The notes under the pieces: generated by a model
Database searches by the model: none
Seen by the model: the letters and a program-made list of their open reading frames with translations, nothing else
Told to the model about the DNA's origin: nothing
Assembly: GCF_019925205.1 (NCBI RefSeq)
Contig: NC_083565.1
Location: 35,554,241-35,618,240 of the forward strand
Source: Metopolophium dirhodum
Lineage: Eukaryota > Arthropoda > Insecta > Hemiptera > Aphididae
DNA length: 64,000 nt
Direction of reading: 5' to 3'
Position numbers and translations under genes: made by a program
In this document: positions 13,250-25,503 of the stretch, in pieces
Position numbering within the stretch: the first letter of the stretch is position 1
Layout of the letters: each line of letters starts with the position of its first letter

Positions 13250-14893
13250 AAATTTTTCTACTGTGGGAAATATTAATTAAAATTGGGACTATATTATAAA
13301 CATTTGTACTGCTTATAGTGTGGAAATTAGATTAACATTGTTATTAATTTAATTATATCATGTTATGACACTATTGTTCACATATTATATACATAAATTT
13401 TGGTATTATATTTTTCAACTCATTTTGAAATTTCTCTAATATTAATATATATAAAAGAATCAAATGTTCAACATCGAATTTTTAATGCTTAAGATATTTT
13501 ATTAAAACATTTGTTTGAAAAAAAATACGGGTTAATGTTCAAAATTTTGTATTACAACAGATTTTTTATATAATATATTTGTGTGTTGTTAATTATTATA
13601 TAATTAGTAAAAATGAATAAATTTTAAATATTGTTACGAAAAAATACGTTTTGTTTTCTTTGAAGAATATATACTTTACTCTCTTATTAATTTAGTAGCA
13701 TTTTATACCTACGACATACGATGTCCTGATTAAAAAAATTATGTTTTAAGCTTCTTAAACTTAACATTGTATATTAAGGAAAACACAATTACATTTTTGA
13801 TAAAAATTAGTTTATAAAAATATAAGTAAAATATTTTGGTTTATCATTGTAAGATATATTTTAAATATATCAACCCTTTTTCTTGTTGTAATAAACATTC
13901 ATAACTCATATATTATTTATTTTTGTAATTTATTATAGAATGATGTTAGTTAAAATGTTTTTAAGTGTTTGAATACAAATAAATAGTTATATTAAGTGTG
14001 GAAAGCAAAAATAAAATAAAATTATATATATAGTTAACGTAACAAAAAAAAATAATTTAAAAAAAAAAAGATAAAATTAATTTTTATACAGATTCTAGAA
14101 GTGATGAAAACAAACAATAACATTTACCAGAACCTAATTGATGTAATTAAATAAAAATTAAATTATGATTGTATAATATGTTTACACATTATATTAATAT
14201 TCCTACTCGGTATGTTTCTAAATTAAAAGTGTTGTTTTAACTACGTATCAAGGCGTTGATATTATTATTTCCCATAAAAATAGTAAAAAAGAGTGATTAA
14301 ATTAAGTCCATTGTTAAGAATTGTTAAAAAAAGTAATTATATCAGTACTCAAAAATATATAAAAGTTGAGGAAATTTATTTAAAAAAACGATGAACAAAC
14401 ATTACTGAATACATATTTATATAATTTTTAATTTCAAAAGAAAATTAACAATGGCTAGACATATTTACAATATATTATTTACTAAGTTTATCAACTTTAT
14501 TTTCAATTTTGTTCTTAACAAAATATAATTATTAATTCCAATATCACAATAGAGAAATACCGCATTTAAAACTCCAGACGTATGAATTCAAGCGATTAGT
14601 TTAATAACTTAAGCGATAAATCAATGTTAAATTATTTAAAGACCAGTATATTTTTTTTTTTGGTTTTTTCTTTTTTTTAATACACAAAAATATATATATA
14701 TAACATACCGTTTTGAATTAGTTATCATTAATATTTGTTTTTATATGCATATAAGTATATAACTAAACTGAAATCTATAGAAAAAAATCATCCTAAATAT
14801 TTTACTTTAATTTTAAGTGTTACACAACACCAGTACACGACTAGACATTTCATGTTGAATTTGTTAAGCAGCAACCGGATTTTACCCATTAAT
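13250..14893. other. Tail-to-tail intergenic region
   Basis: This AT-rich interval between the 3' ends of IDI1 and KCMF1 must contain both 3' UTRs. AATAAA-like signals are frequent because of base composition, so none is singled out. No gene or structured repeat is seen. Confidence 0.5.
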
Positions 14894-17800
14894 TCAATGC
14901 GATGGTGATGGATCAGAGACTTTAGGTTGTTTTCTAACATTGGCTGCTGGCTGTGGAATTTGTGATTGCATTACAGCTTGCCTATTGCGACTGGGCGGTG
15001 AAGAATATCTGTGAGGAACACCAATTACATGGTTAGCCGATTGCTGTGGTTGTTGTGGAGGAGGTGGCGATGGTCTACTGTTAGACTGTCGTTGTTTGGT
15101 ATCTGGTACTATCGTCTTAGCTAATGCTTGCGATACCTGAGGTTGAGCTACTGTGGCTAATGGCGACTGGTCTTTTTTGGCAGTTATTGTTGCTGGCATG
15201 GCTCCATTTGGAGTTAACATAGATAATAATAATTCTTGCATAAAGAAACTACGGTCAGCACGATCTATTTCCAATTTCTGCTGTTCAGATTCATTTAGTG
15301 GAGCATCAATATATCTATAAGAAAATAAAACAATTATGTGTGAATATTTCTAAAAATTATTTAAACTAAGAGATTACATTAAATTTTTAACAAAATTGTT
15401 TACATTAGATAAAAACACTTTAAATTTGTGTATAGAAAATCCAAATTTTCTTTTGTATTAAAATTAGTTGGAGGGTAATTATTATTAATTTCGCTTAAGC
15501 ACAAAATATGTAGACTACACATACTATTGAAATAAGAGATAAAAAAATTATTTAATAATAGAATTTTAATATTGGAATAAAAAATAAAAGAACATATTTA
15601 ATTTAAAAAAACATAGGGCCGTATTCAGTCAATGCTTAAGAATAAGTATTGCTTAAGAGGACAATATAGAATAAGTATTGCTTAACATACCAAAATTAGG
15701 CTCAAAAATTCACGTTTTATGCCGTTAGCTTAAAAATTAGAGTGAATTGACCTATTATGAAACTTAATGGTAAGAACATTATATGTGTTTTGTTGGAAGT
15801 TTTTTTACGATAATTCTGTTTTTAATTTACAAATACACGCATAACTTACTTAAAAACTGAATTATTGTGAAAAAACTTCCAACCAAACACAGATAATGTT
15901 CTTACCATCAAGTTTCATAATAGTTTCACTCTAATTTTTAAGCTAACGGCATAAAACGTGAATTTGGTATGTTATGCGTTTGTAAGACGGAGACAACACT
16001 GCGGGTGTGGTGTCATCTTAAGGGGTTTGGAAGCGGCATATTTATTTTACGTTTTAGACCTAAAAGCCTGACAAGATTACACATACTTAAAATAATCAGA
16101 TTTAAATTCTGTAAAAAAATTTCAGTGGATCGACCTTTTTTTCTAGGTTATTGTGGAAATCGATTTTTGATATTTCTTTAAAAATTGCTCTTAAATCTTT
16201 TTAAAATTTTTAGATTTACTTTAGTACCTTTTTTAAGAAAGTTTAACAGTTATCCTAAAATCGACTTCTACAATAACCTAGAAAAAAGGTCGATCAACTC
16301 AAATGTTTTTACAGAATTAAAATCCAATAATTTTGAGTTGACATATTTTTGTCAGGCTTTTAGGTATAGATTGATTAAAATTAGTTTCTTGTTGGAACAA
16401 AATATATTATATCATCAAATGCAATGACTTGTTCATGCGCGTGTGAACCGCTAGTTGTTTCCCAGAAATTATAATGAATATCCCACTGTTGTTGAATATG
16501 CGGGTAGGAACTGTGGCGCGCTGGACTCTCACACAAATGTTTATTTACTACTCACACCAACAGCACTACGCAACTTCACCTGGTAAACTAATTGCCTATA
16601 GTTTACTCCTTAGAAACAGAGCGCTTCCAACCTCCTTAAGCTATATTCATAAATGAGACTTTGGCTTAAGAAAAAGTATTACTTGTTTTTAAGGTTGGTT
16701 GAAACCTTGAGCATAACTTTTAGTTATTATTACAATTTTTTAATTTTTTAAATTAACAAAATTAGGAGAAGCAATAATTATTTTTAAGCATTGACTATGA
16801 ATACAGCCGTAACAGTTAAAATTTAGATAAAAGATAACTGATTTTACTAATGCACTCTATAAATTAAAATATTCTTAACAATTTTTAAATCATTGTAGGA
16901 ACTTTAAATTATATTCTTACTTTTCAAGTAAGAAACATTAGTCTTATATTCAGAGCTAAGCATGATTTAAAATAATTTAGATTATAATTTTTTATTTTAA
17001 AAATCCTAATAATCATTTTGATTTTTGAGTTGTACCACGGCAATCAGAGAGTATCACATTTTATATACAAATTTATATCTATGTGTTTATGGTGTAGCAT
17101 CAATAGACTTAATACTAATAAACAGAGTATGTATGTAGTTCCAGTGTTCATACAAGAATGTGCTGTTTGGGTGTTACCAGACTACATGGCACATCCGAAA
17201 TGGAAACTTTTGAATTTACAATATTATTATATCTATTATATACATAGATAATACAAAATTATCTATTATCTTTGATTATATAACTACAATCTCTCTATCA
17301 CGAGAGTCCACATCACCTGCCCAAGCTTTTTCCGGATGCTCCATCTACTAGTATAAGTTCTATGGTGGCATCAACATTGGTTATAAATACATTTTGAATG
17401 TAGGGCATTTGACAACCACTGATAGGTCTTTTGACATATAGGACAATTGATACTGAAGTTTTTTTACTTTTAAAACTTGTTGATTATATAAGATGTAATA
17501 ATATGAATATACAGTAAAAATATAAAAATTTAATGTCATAATTATTATGTACTTTATAAAAATCATATTAAATTTCTTTTCGAATTATTTAATAAGTTAT
17601 AAGAAATTGAAAATAGACACTTGATGTCATTGGGCTGGGCACCCAACGATTGCCTATTTTATATGTGTAAAAGTTACTTGCCTCACACAATTATTTACTT
17701 ACTATTTAAGTATATTTTCGAATTAAAATTTTTGTTGTATGCATGTGAAGTTTTTTTATACACTGAACACATAGGTGGAATCAGAATTTGTCGTGTTTAA

Positions 17801-20800
17801 TTTTTTTGAAATATTAAGAGTTGTATAAAAGAAATTTTAGTTATGCACGCTTCTGTAACAGCGGAGGTTATTTATTAGGAGGATGCTACAAAGGCATTTG
17901 TTGTCTCCGTCTTACAAGTGCATAACATATAAAATTTGACACTCAGCATTTCACGTTTAGTTCTATTAGTTTAAAAATTAGAGTGAATTGACCTCTAATA
18001 AAATTTAAAGGTAAGATTATTACTTAAGGCAGGCATCTCATAGGCTTTGTGTTATTTTTTAATAACTTGCTTTAAAATTAAAATATAACAAAAAGCCTAT
18101 AAGATGCCTAGATAATAATCTTACCTTTACATTTTATAAGTGATCAATTCACTCTCATTTTTAAACTAACGGAGCTAAACGTGATCTGCTTAGCGTAAAA
18201 TTTGCAATGTTACGCACTTGTAAGATGGAGACAACAAATGTCTGTGTAGGGTCCATTTATGACGTGTATGGCGTAACCAATCATTATTTTTTTTTAGTAT
18301 TTTTAACATATAAAAAAACTCAACGTTATATTGTAATTTTGATACTTCTATCATCTTTAGCACAAAAAATCACACATTTTTACATAATAGTTTTAACACC
18401 AAAAAATACAATTTTGAAGGTGGTAAATTATTATGTAAATTGAGTAACGTTTACATGTGTAAGATAGGCAATAATATCGAGCCTAGCGCTATGACGTCAC
18501 TTAGCTATTTTAAATATTTTTTTTACATTGAATCTTGACAAAATTGTTTTGAAGAGTTCTGATTGAAATAATTTAATATTTAATAATAATTTATAGAAAA
18601 TATTTTTCTTGTGTTGTGTGTTCCTCTAACAAACTAATAGCTGTAATTGTTACTCGCTACGCTTGGTGTCAATTGTCCAATAGGTTAGCCTAACCTCGGG
18701 TGTAGAATATCTGACCAACTTTTAACTGTTGGGTGTCAAAAGTCCAAAAACTGGCAGTTCCTTATAATTAAATAATACTTTAAATAGATTCTTATCCAAA
18801 TATTTTCTTCAAAATTTCGATTCCAATAAACAAACATTTAATTACAATTTATAGGGAATTATCTTTTGTCTGGTTATTTCTTTTAATAATAAAAGTTAAA
18901 AAATATTAATACATACTTGATAAGAAATTGTGATGAACTATTACGTGCAGACTGATTTTGGTTAGAGTTTGAATCTACAACTTGAATACTAAGTAAGTTT
19001 GATGATGTACCAGCAGCTTGTGTTGGTGCTCCAGATCCAACTATATTATTGTTAGCTAATGATGCAGCTGCTGCAGATGAGCCATGTCCTTGGCGACGAG
19101 GTAGACGTTCTAGTTGTTGTCTAGCAGCCTATAACCATAAAATATTTTTAATAAACTGCTGTAATTTGTTCGTATAATGTAAATTATTAAAAATATTTAT
19201 GCAACAAAAATTTGGCATTATCACTAATATACAATACCCTGACTTGTTGTCTTTCAAGCTGCAGCTGCATCTGCAACTGTTGCAGCTGTGAAGAAACATT
19301 GTGAGTGCCTTGTGAGCTGCTTGCTGACGATCCAGGCACACTATTTGATTGTGCTCTACGAACTCCACTTAACTGTGATAATAGCTCAGCAATTGGATCC
19401 GAACCATCTCTCGTTCCACCACTAGAATGCATTTGAATAATATTAATAACTATTCATTTAGAAAAATATTAAAAATATGAACAATTATTTACGCATCAAC
19501 AATTTAATATATGTAATTCAAAAATAGCAAATAATAATAATACAAAAATATCTATAGCAATTAGACACCAAATGCATTAGCCAAACTAATAAAAAATGTA
19601 TTTTTTTTTTTTAATTTCAAGCCATAAAAGACTACTGTTTGAATAAATATAATTAAATTGTCCGTACTTTGCTGCCCGGTACCTGAAATTGATTGCTCTT
19701 CGAACCCTTGTACTTCCCATACCTCTTGCAGACTGTGGTATACGCCGAACAGAATGTCTTGCAACAGGTTCATCGTAATAACTTTAATTAAGGAAAAACC
19801 TCAAAAAATAATTACAATATGTAGTTTAATAAAAATGTATTATGCTGTTGCTATGTCTATCTCTCCCAAATATATGGGGTCAGTCACCCTTGTGCACAGA
19901 GATTTGTCCTCACCTCTTCTTTACCCTTACCCGCTATTTGTATACCATTTTTAATTACCAATCTCTTATTAAATTTTTCTTTCACTCTCAATCCTTCTAC
20001 ATTAATTTCCATTGCCTCTATCACTACTTCGGAATCACCTCTTAGTTTTAATATTTTGCAATGATTTATAATCTACTAGTCAACATAATGAAACTTTTGA
20101 ACAATCATGATTTCCTTAGAAAGTATTTATCACAATCATACTGTTTTTTTATCATGTTATAAAAAGATAATGTAAATAAAAAATAATATGTAAGTTCTAA
20201 TATAAAAAGGATATTAAAAATGAAATTAAATCTCTTGGAACACTTGGACTGGCACGATGTTGCATTTGTAAATGAACTGAAAAATCATCAGTCAACAAAT
20301 TTGGATCACCTCCTGGGTGTGCTGCACAAACTGGGCACACCTAAATTATAAATTACTAATTAGTATTAACACAACAGTACAAAATTGCATAATAAATTTA
20401 TAGTTTATGATAAACAGTATAAAATATGTCATAATATTAACACATTCAAATTTTTATTTTACTAATAGATAATATTATGAATTTTAACCATACTTTTAGA
20501 ACATGTCTATCATCTAAGGCTGTCTTAACAATTTAGTATGGAAAATAATACATTTTGTAGAGTATTTATGTTCTTTGCAAGCATATTTTTTATAATTACA
20601 CCCTAATGCGTTATCATTCATAGACAAAATATATACATTTAATACATAGCTGTTACACATATTTTTGTACCCAAGAACTATGTCAAGAAAAATATTTTCA
20701 ATCTAAAAAATAAAATATTTATATTTATCTACAGTAAAATAGTAATGCTATTTGATTTAATCAAAACATATTTTAATTTAAAAATTTACATTATTTACAA

Positions 20801-23800
20801 TTCATGTAAAATGTTTTTTTTATTTACTAAATCTGTACATAATGAAAAAAAAGATTTGATCAAGGATTTCATTGAGAGGACGCTACGCCTGAATGTGTTG
20901 TCTCCATCTTACAAATGTAAAACATAGCAAAAACAGTGTAAGAACCACTCAGCATGGTATTCTAGTTTAAGCTAAGCAATCAAAATGTCCTCACTATAAA
21001 GAGGAAAACGTTTACTCTACAATGTATTTTTTATTTATTCGATATCAGAACTAAAAAAAAGTTATTCGTGTTTGAAAAACTCAAAAATGATGAATTTTTA
21101 AACAATAAAAACTTTTTTTATATTTGTGATACTAAAAAGTTAAATACAACTATACACAGTCAATGTTCTCCTCTTTCTAGTGTGAAAATTTGGTTGCATA
21201 AGAGGACATCGTATCCACGTGTGTTGTCTTCGTCTTACATAGTGTGATGTTAGTTTTGATATTATTATTTTTAAATAAGTTATGAACATTTTAAAATGTA
21301 CTGTTTCAAAAAGGTCATAAGTTACTAAAGAATAATAATAACAAGAAAAGCCTACATTGTGCCCTAGATAATCTTACCTTTAAATTTTATAATAGGTCAA
21401 TTGACTAATATCAAAACGAACAACTATTGAAACTGTTGAACGAAAAATTTGCCATGTCGTATGTATGTAAGACGGAGACAACACAGCTGGTACGACATTC
21501 TCTAAACTTAAGACTACAGCCTTTTTGTCCCCGTGAGTAGGTTTATGCTATGTTTTACACTTGTAAGACGGATCCATAAGAACCAAGCCTGGGTGAAGTG
21601 CAATTTTAGGACCTAACCAGCTAAAGGATGTATTTTAAGAAGTATACTAACAACTTCAGTAGTAGAATCTGGGTGTTCAGCTGTGACATGTTCTGTTAGC
21701 ACCACTTCTGTAAGACCCATACGTCCACAAAAAGGACATGTGAATGCTTGTGGCTGATCAGATGCCAATGATTCGCCACCATAATATAGCTCAAAGTCAG
21801 CACGTGTTAAAATACACTGCATTGGGTGATCAACTGAATGACGTGGTGTGGTTGCGCCTGCTTCGTAACAATGAGCACATAGATCATAGTCGTAGCATTT
21901 TAAACATTTGAAACGACGTCCTTTAAAGTTTCCTCTCATACATGCATCACAGCTAACACCTGTAATTAAAATACATAATTTTATTTAAGCTGTAGATAAT
22001 TAATATTTTATACAAAATATTGAAAAATTAAAATTATCTTATTCAAATTAAATATATTTTTCTAGAGTTTCAAAGATTTTCAAGAATCAGTTAAATTTTT
22101 AAAGTTTAATGTCATCAGTTTATCAATTACAGCTGCCTAACAATACCTATGAATTTTAATTTTTTTATTGAATTCTACACTTATACTTCTTAATTTGTTA
22201 TTTATTACGAGTCATTTATTGTCATTATTTTGTTGAACAGTTAGACCAGACATTATTAATGGTGGTTTGGATGAAGTGGAACAATTACTAAACATTTAAT
22301 GAATCAATAAACCTATATAACTATAATTAATAGTGAACTAATAGCCACTTAAATTGATCAATTTTTATGCAACCAAGCAATAGTGTTGTAATCGAGGTTG
22401 TAATATTGTTAGTTTGCAAATTTTATAAATATTTGGGAATGATAATTTAACCCTTTAATCTTTCTGAGACAAGATTACTACAAACTGTAAATAATACACA
22501 ATTTTATGGAATAATGAAATTATACAGAATGGAGTAAACATTTAAATTGTAAATACAAATGTGTGGGACAACAGATATTTTACTGATGAGATATCTTAGT
22601 GAAGCATGTTAGCGGGTAAGAACAAAAATATTTATTTTGAAAACATTCTAAATAATAATATTAAGTTTTAGCTGGTCATTAAAATTATTTTTTAAGGCAA
22701 GACACTCAAGACAAAAACCTATTGTGTTGTTATTTAAATTACATTAATTATTGAATTTTGATTTGTACAAAACTACCTAAAATATAAATAAGACATATTT
22801 TTTGCACCTATTATAGAACTTAATTAATAATTAATTTATAAACCACAAATTTTGTGTCAAACTCTTAAAAACTTATCAAAATATGAAAAGACTATCATAG
22901 CACAGGAAATATCATTCTCTACAAACCGTATAGTAGACCATTATCTTCAAAAGAACTAGACAGTCGTATTTAGGTTGCTAAATTAAGCATGAGACGGATA
23001 AGATAAATATTGCTGTTGCGACCATTTAAGTTAAGATAAAATTAATAAAAAACGTAATGACACTTTGAAAAAAATTGTATACATAGCTACATTATACATA
23101 GTTATTTAAGTATCTAATTATTAGTTGTTTATTATACTTGCATTAGGTTGATTATGATTACCTAACAAATTAAAATCAAAATAGATGTAGGTACCTATAC
23201 AAATTTATATTCAATTACCTAGTAAGTATTCTATTTCTCGTTGTTTAGATAATCCTCATTTGGTACATTTAATACTGACTTTTGTGTGTGTGTGACTCTA
23301 GTATAAAAAGTATACTTATCGGGTAACAAATAATTAATTATATAAAAATATAGGTACCTAAGTTATAGTAGGTATTATTATTTAATTAAGTTTAATTACC
23401 TAACAAATTTAGATATAGATGTGGATTAAGTCGGATATTGGACAAATAAACAAATTTAAATGTAAAATAATTATTAAATACATTTATTATTTAAAGTTAG
23501 GTACCTATTTATTGAAACTAAATGTATTAAACATAAGTAGGTACACATTATTAGTCGAAAAGATACAATAAGATAGAGGAGACATAATTCTAGCTTCGCA
23601 AAAGATTATTTTTGATAACGTTAATTTTATATGGGTAACTATGTTCATACACGATACCTATATCTAAACACTATTTGTAAAAATACATTTTAATTGTATT
23701 GCTAATGCACAACTATAAGGTAATGACTGCCCCAGTTATGACCAACAAAACTACGGATCATTTTGATACAATAATTGTACTACGTATAACAGCGCAAAAC

Positions 23801-24093
23801 ATCAGCCTATCGTGTACACATTTCATGTTCACAGACAACGGGAAATATATTGAATGTCGGACAATCGAATACCTAGTTCTTCACAATCATTGACAACACC
23901 AGTGTTATAGACATAACAAGTTTGGATTACAGTCGACACCACAGAGGAATTTCAAAAATGATAATGATCTAATATTCGCGTTATAAACCTTCGACGAGTG
24001 CAACTTGTGAGCCGCGGCCGGGAAAAGTGGAGATTTTCACGAGAACCAAAATATTATCAGAATCGTAGTATGCTTACCTTCATGACGTGACAT
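14894..24093 (-). CDS. KCMF1: E3 ubiquitin ligase KCMF1
   Basis: Coding exons in order are 24093-24078, 21959-21652, 20340-20215, 19774-19683, 19421-19238, 19128-18917 and 15314-14894, giving 452 residues (human 381). Exon 1 encodes only MSRHEG. A ZZ-type zinc finger follows (about residues 7-55, CDAC...CLKCYDYDLCAHCYE). Then come two zinc-finger-like segments, CPFCGRMG...EHVTAEH and CPVCAAHPGGDPNLLTDDF. Next are the family block DPIAELLSQLSGVRR and a Gln/Leu-rich coiled coil that continues into AARQQLERL. The block EIDRADRSFFMQELLLS precedes a Pro/Gln/Ser-rich tail that replaces the vertebrate C-terminus. KCMF1 acts with UBR4 and RAD6-type E2 enzymes in protein and lysosomal turnover. The intron between exons 3 and 4 has AT-AC ends; the others are GT-AG. 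The 3.6 kb last intron carries several MITEs. Confidence 0.95.
15653..16021. mobile_element. TTAA-flanked MITE (subfamily A)
   Basis: The unit begins TTAAGAGGAC and ends with GTCATCTTAA, within TTAA target words as for piggyBac-type insertions. The inner arms match as inverted repeats: ATTCACGTTTTATGCCGTTAGC, then AAAATTAGAGTGAA, then GGTAAGAACATTATATGTG. The right end has the family word TTGTAAGACGGAGACAACA. The left terminal word is damaged. Confidence 0.7.
16059..16364. repeat. Imperfect palindrome in KCMF1 intron
   Basis: The arms begin CCTAAAAGCCTGACAA and end TTGTCAGGCTTTTAGG. They also pair at GGATCGACCTTTTTTTCTAGG with its inverse near 16280-16300 and at AAATTTTTAGATTTA-like words. 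It is probably a separate MITE nested in the element at 15616-16809. Confidence 0.65.
17875..18259. mobile_element. TTAA-type MITE (subfamily A), decayed ends
   Basis: The left end GGAGGATGCTAC is followed by TTGTTGTCTCCGTCTTACAA. The right end has the complement, CTTGTAAGATGGAGACAACA. The inner arms pair over GGTAAGATTATTA...GGCATC and AATTAGAGTGAATTGA. The terminal TTAA words have mutated. It lies within the last KCMF1 intron. Confidence 0.65.
19775..20214 (-). other. U12-type AT-AC intron in KCMF1
   Basis: This 440 bp intron separates exons 3 and 4 in phase 0. Read on the minus strand it starts ATATCCTTTTT, the exact consensus of the minor-spliceosome AT-AC donor. It ends TTCCTTAATTAAAGTTATTAC, a near-perfect U12 branch site (TTCCTTAAY) placed about 13 bases before the terminal AC. 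No GT donor in the area gives a protein matching the family. The AT-AC junction joins PRDLISFL to DEPVARHSVRR, in line with the vertebrate PRDL...VRHVRR stretch. Confidence 0.88.
20872..21577. mobile_element. Nested TTAA-type MITEs in KCMF1 intron 2
   Basis: The outer unit starts near GAGAGGACGCTACGCC followed by TGTTGTCTCCATCTTACAAA, and ends near TACACTTGTAAGACGGA. A second unit (about 21199-21516) starts AAGAGGACATCG with TGTTGTCTTCGTCTTACAT. It ends TGTAAGACGGAGACAACACAG, so one copy has inserted inside another. The outer boundary is uncertain because its ends have decayed. Confidence 0.6.
21960..24077 (-). other. First intron of KCMF1
   Basis: This GT-AG intron of 2118 bp follows the 16-base first coding piece and splits a Gly codon. 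The sequence is AT-rich with no recognisable repeat family or internal gene. The small plus reading frame at 23699-23893 shows no domain. First introns often hold regulatory elements, but none can be named here. Confidence 0.6.
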
Positions 24094-25503
24094 TTCACGA
24101 ATTCCGTCTCGCCGAGGTGTATTCTCCTGGTCATTAACAAATTTATTTCGTATAATGTACCCCGCACGCGTTCCTGACAATTATTATTTAATGCGACCGA
24201 TCGTGCGAGCGTCCCGCAGAGTTGGAACTTGCGATTGAGACACAATCGGGCATCGGCCGATTTACGGATCGAATTTTCGACTCATGAGACGAGGGGAAAA
24301 AAAATAATAATGATAAATTAAAATTAAAACAAGACGGATGATAGTTCGTTTTTTCCTTTATCCCCGTTCGGTTTTTTTTTTTTCTGCAACTTCACGACAG
24401 CCGATTACGACGGGATGGCCAACGATTGTGCATGGAAGAAACGACTGACGACACGGAACGTAAACTTGCCGCGGTCGCAGAGGATTATGGACGGGCCATG
24501 GCCACATTAATCAAATCACGGACTATGATATAATGGCCCGGAAACAACATGGTGGGCGGGTGACGGGGGACGGCCCGCAAAAGGTTCCTCTGTTATCAAT
24601 AACACTGATAATTGAATGTTTTCAGCGCTACCAATGGTTTTATTTGGCGTCACATTTCGTATCTCGGTCCGTTTTTTTATACAAATGGCGCTGTAAACTC
24701 TCAATAATTATGAATGCGATCCCCCCCCGCATTTGCCTCTTGTACATACTTTCGAGGCCGCTGATAGTCTGCTCGTTCCCAGCCAACTTTACTATATCTT
24801 AGTCCGCGCGAATCAAAATATAGAGGGAAGTGTGCCGGAAGAGAGAAAGACCGTTTTTTATCATTGCCTCTCATTCCGGCAGAGGTCTTATCATACGATA
24901 ATTGTTTGTGTTAAGACGTCCTCTATAACCTCAAAATAATTTCATGTTCGTTGCATCGGTACGATAAGCACAAATGGCCCGGAGAGAGAGCACTTTGAGA
25001 GAGAAACCAGGGGGGTATCGTATAGAGTGAGCGAGAAACGAAACGAAGTAGCGAAATGCATACCGTTCCTTGCGCGGGCTCCTTCACTATACTTCGTGTT
25101 CTTTCTCTCTCAGTTGTACGATCGCCTAGCACTATCGGCAGGGCGGAGTCGCGGAATGCGCTGTCCGTAGGTCTGTACCCGTCCGTAACCGTGTTTCGGT
25201 GCTTGAGGTCAACTACCGAGCAGCTCTATGGTGACGACTGTCGCACCGTAGACGGCCGCCGCAGCCGCCGCCGCTGATAATAACCAGTTTTACTAACATT
25301 TACTCGATATTTCCCTTTTTGTTTCGTTGGCCATTCGTTCGTGCGTCGTCTTCATTTTTTCGAATATTTGAATTTCTTTTCTTTCGTTTCGTTTCATCGA
25401 CTACGGTTCTAAGTCTAGGACGTTTTCATTTTGCTCGTAGCCCACGAATATCAGACCTTCGACGTTATTATGTACAACTGGCGTATAACCAGCAATTTAT
25501 CTT
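24094..25503. promoter_or_regulatory. CpG-rich divergent promoter, KCMF1 / AF10-like
   Basis: Head-to-head spacer between KCMF1 (minus) and the AF10-like gene (plus). It is clearly richer in G, C and CpG than its surroundings (for instance 24400-24600 and 24960-25270, with GCCGCCGCAGCCGCCGCCGC). GA-rich strings such as GAGAGAGAGCAC and GAGAGAGAAAC near 24980-25010 recall GAGA-factor sites. Both 5' UTRs must lie here; the plus-strand leader runs up to the donor after 25510. The small reading frames in it look like by-products of base composition. Confidence 0.7.

Larger units (their letters stand above)
15616..16809. mobile_element. Composite TIR element in KCMF1 intron
   Basis: The ends are GGGCCGTATTCAGTCAATGC and, inverted, CGGCTGTATTCATAGTCAATGC, each next to a TA dinucleotide (15614-15615 and 16810-16811). 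This suggests a TA-targeting transposon. Subterminal CTTAAG/AAGTATT strings occur at both ends. Inside lie a TTAA-flanked MITE (15653-16021) and a palindrome (16059-16364), so it is either nested or composite. It sits in the last intron of KCMF1. Confidence 0.6.

Noticed and set aside
20215..20340. Use of a GT donor inside KCMF1 exon 3 (for example within CGTGCCAGTCC)
   Set aside because: None gives an in-frame match to the downstream family sequence, whereas the AT-AC signals do so exactly.
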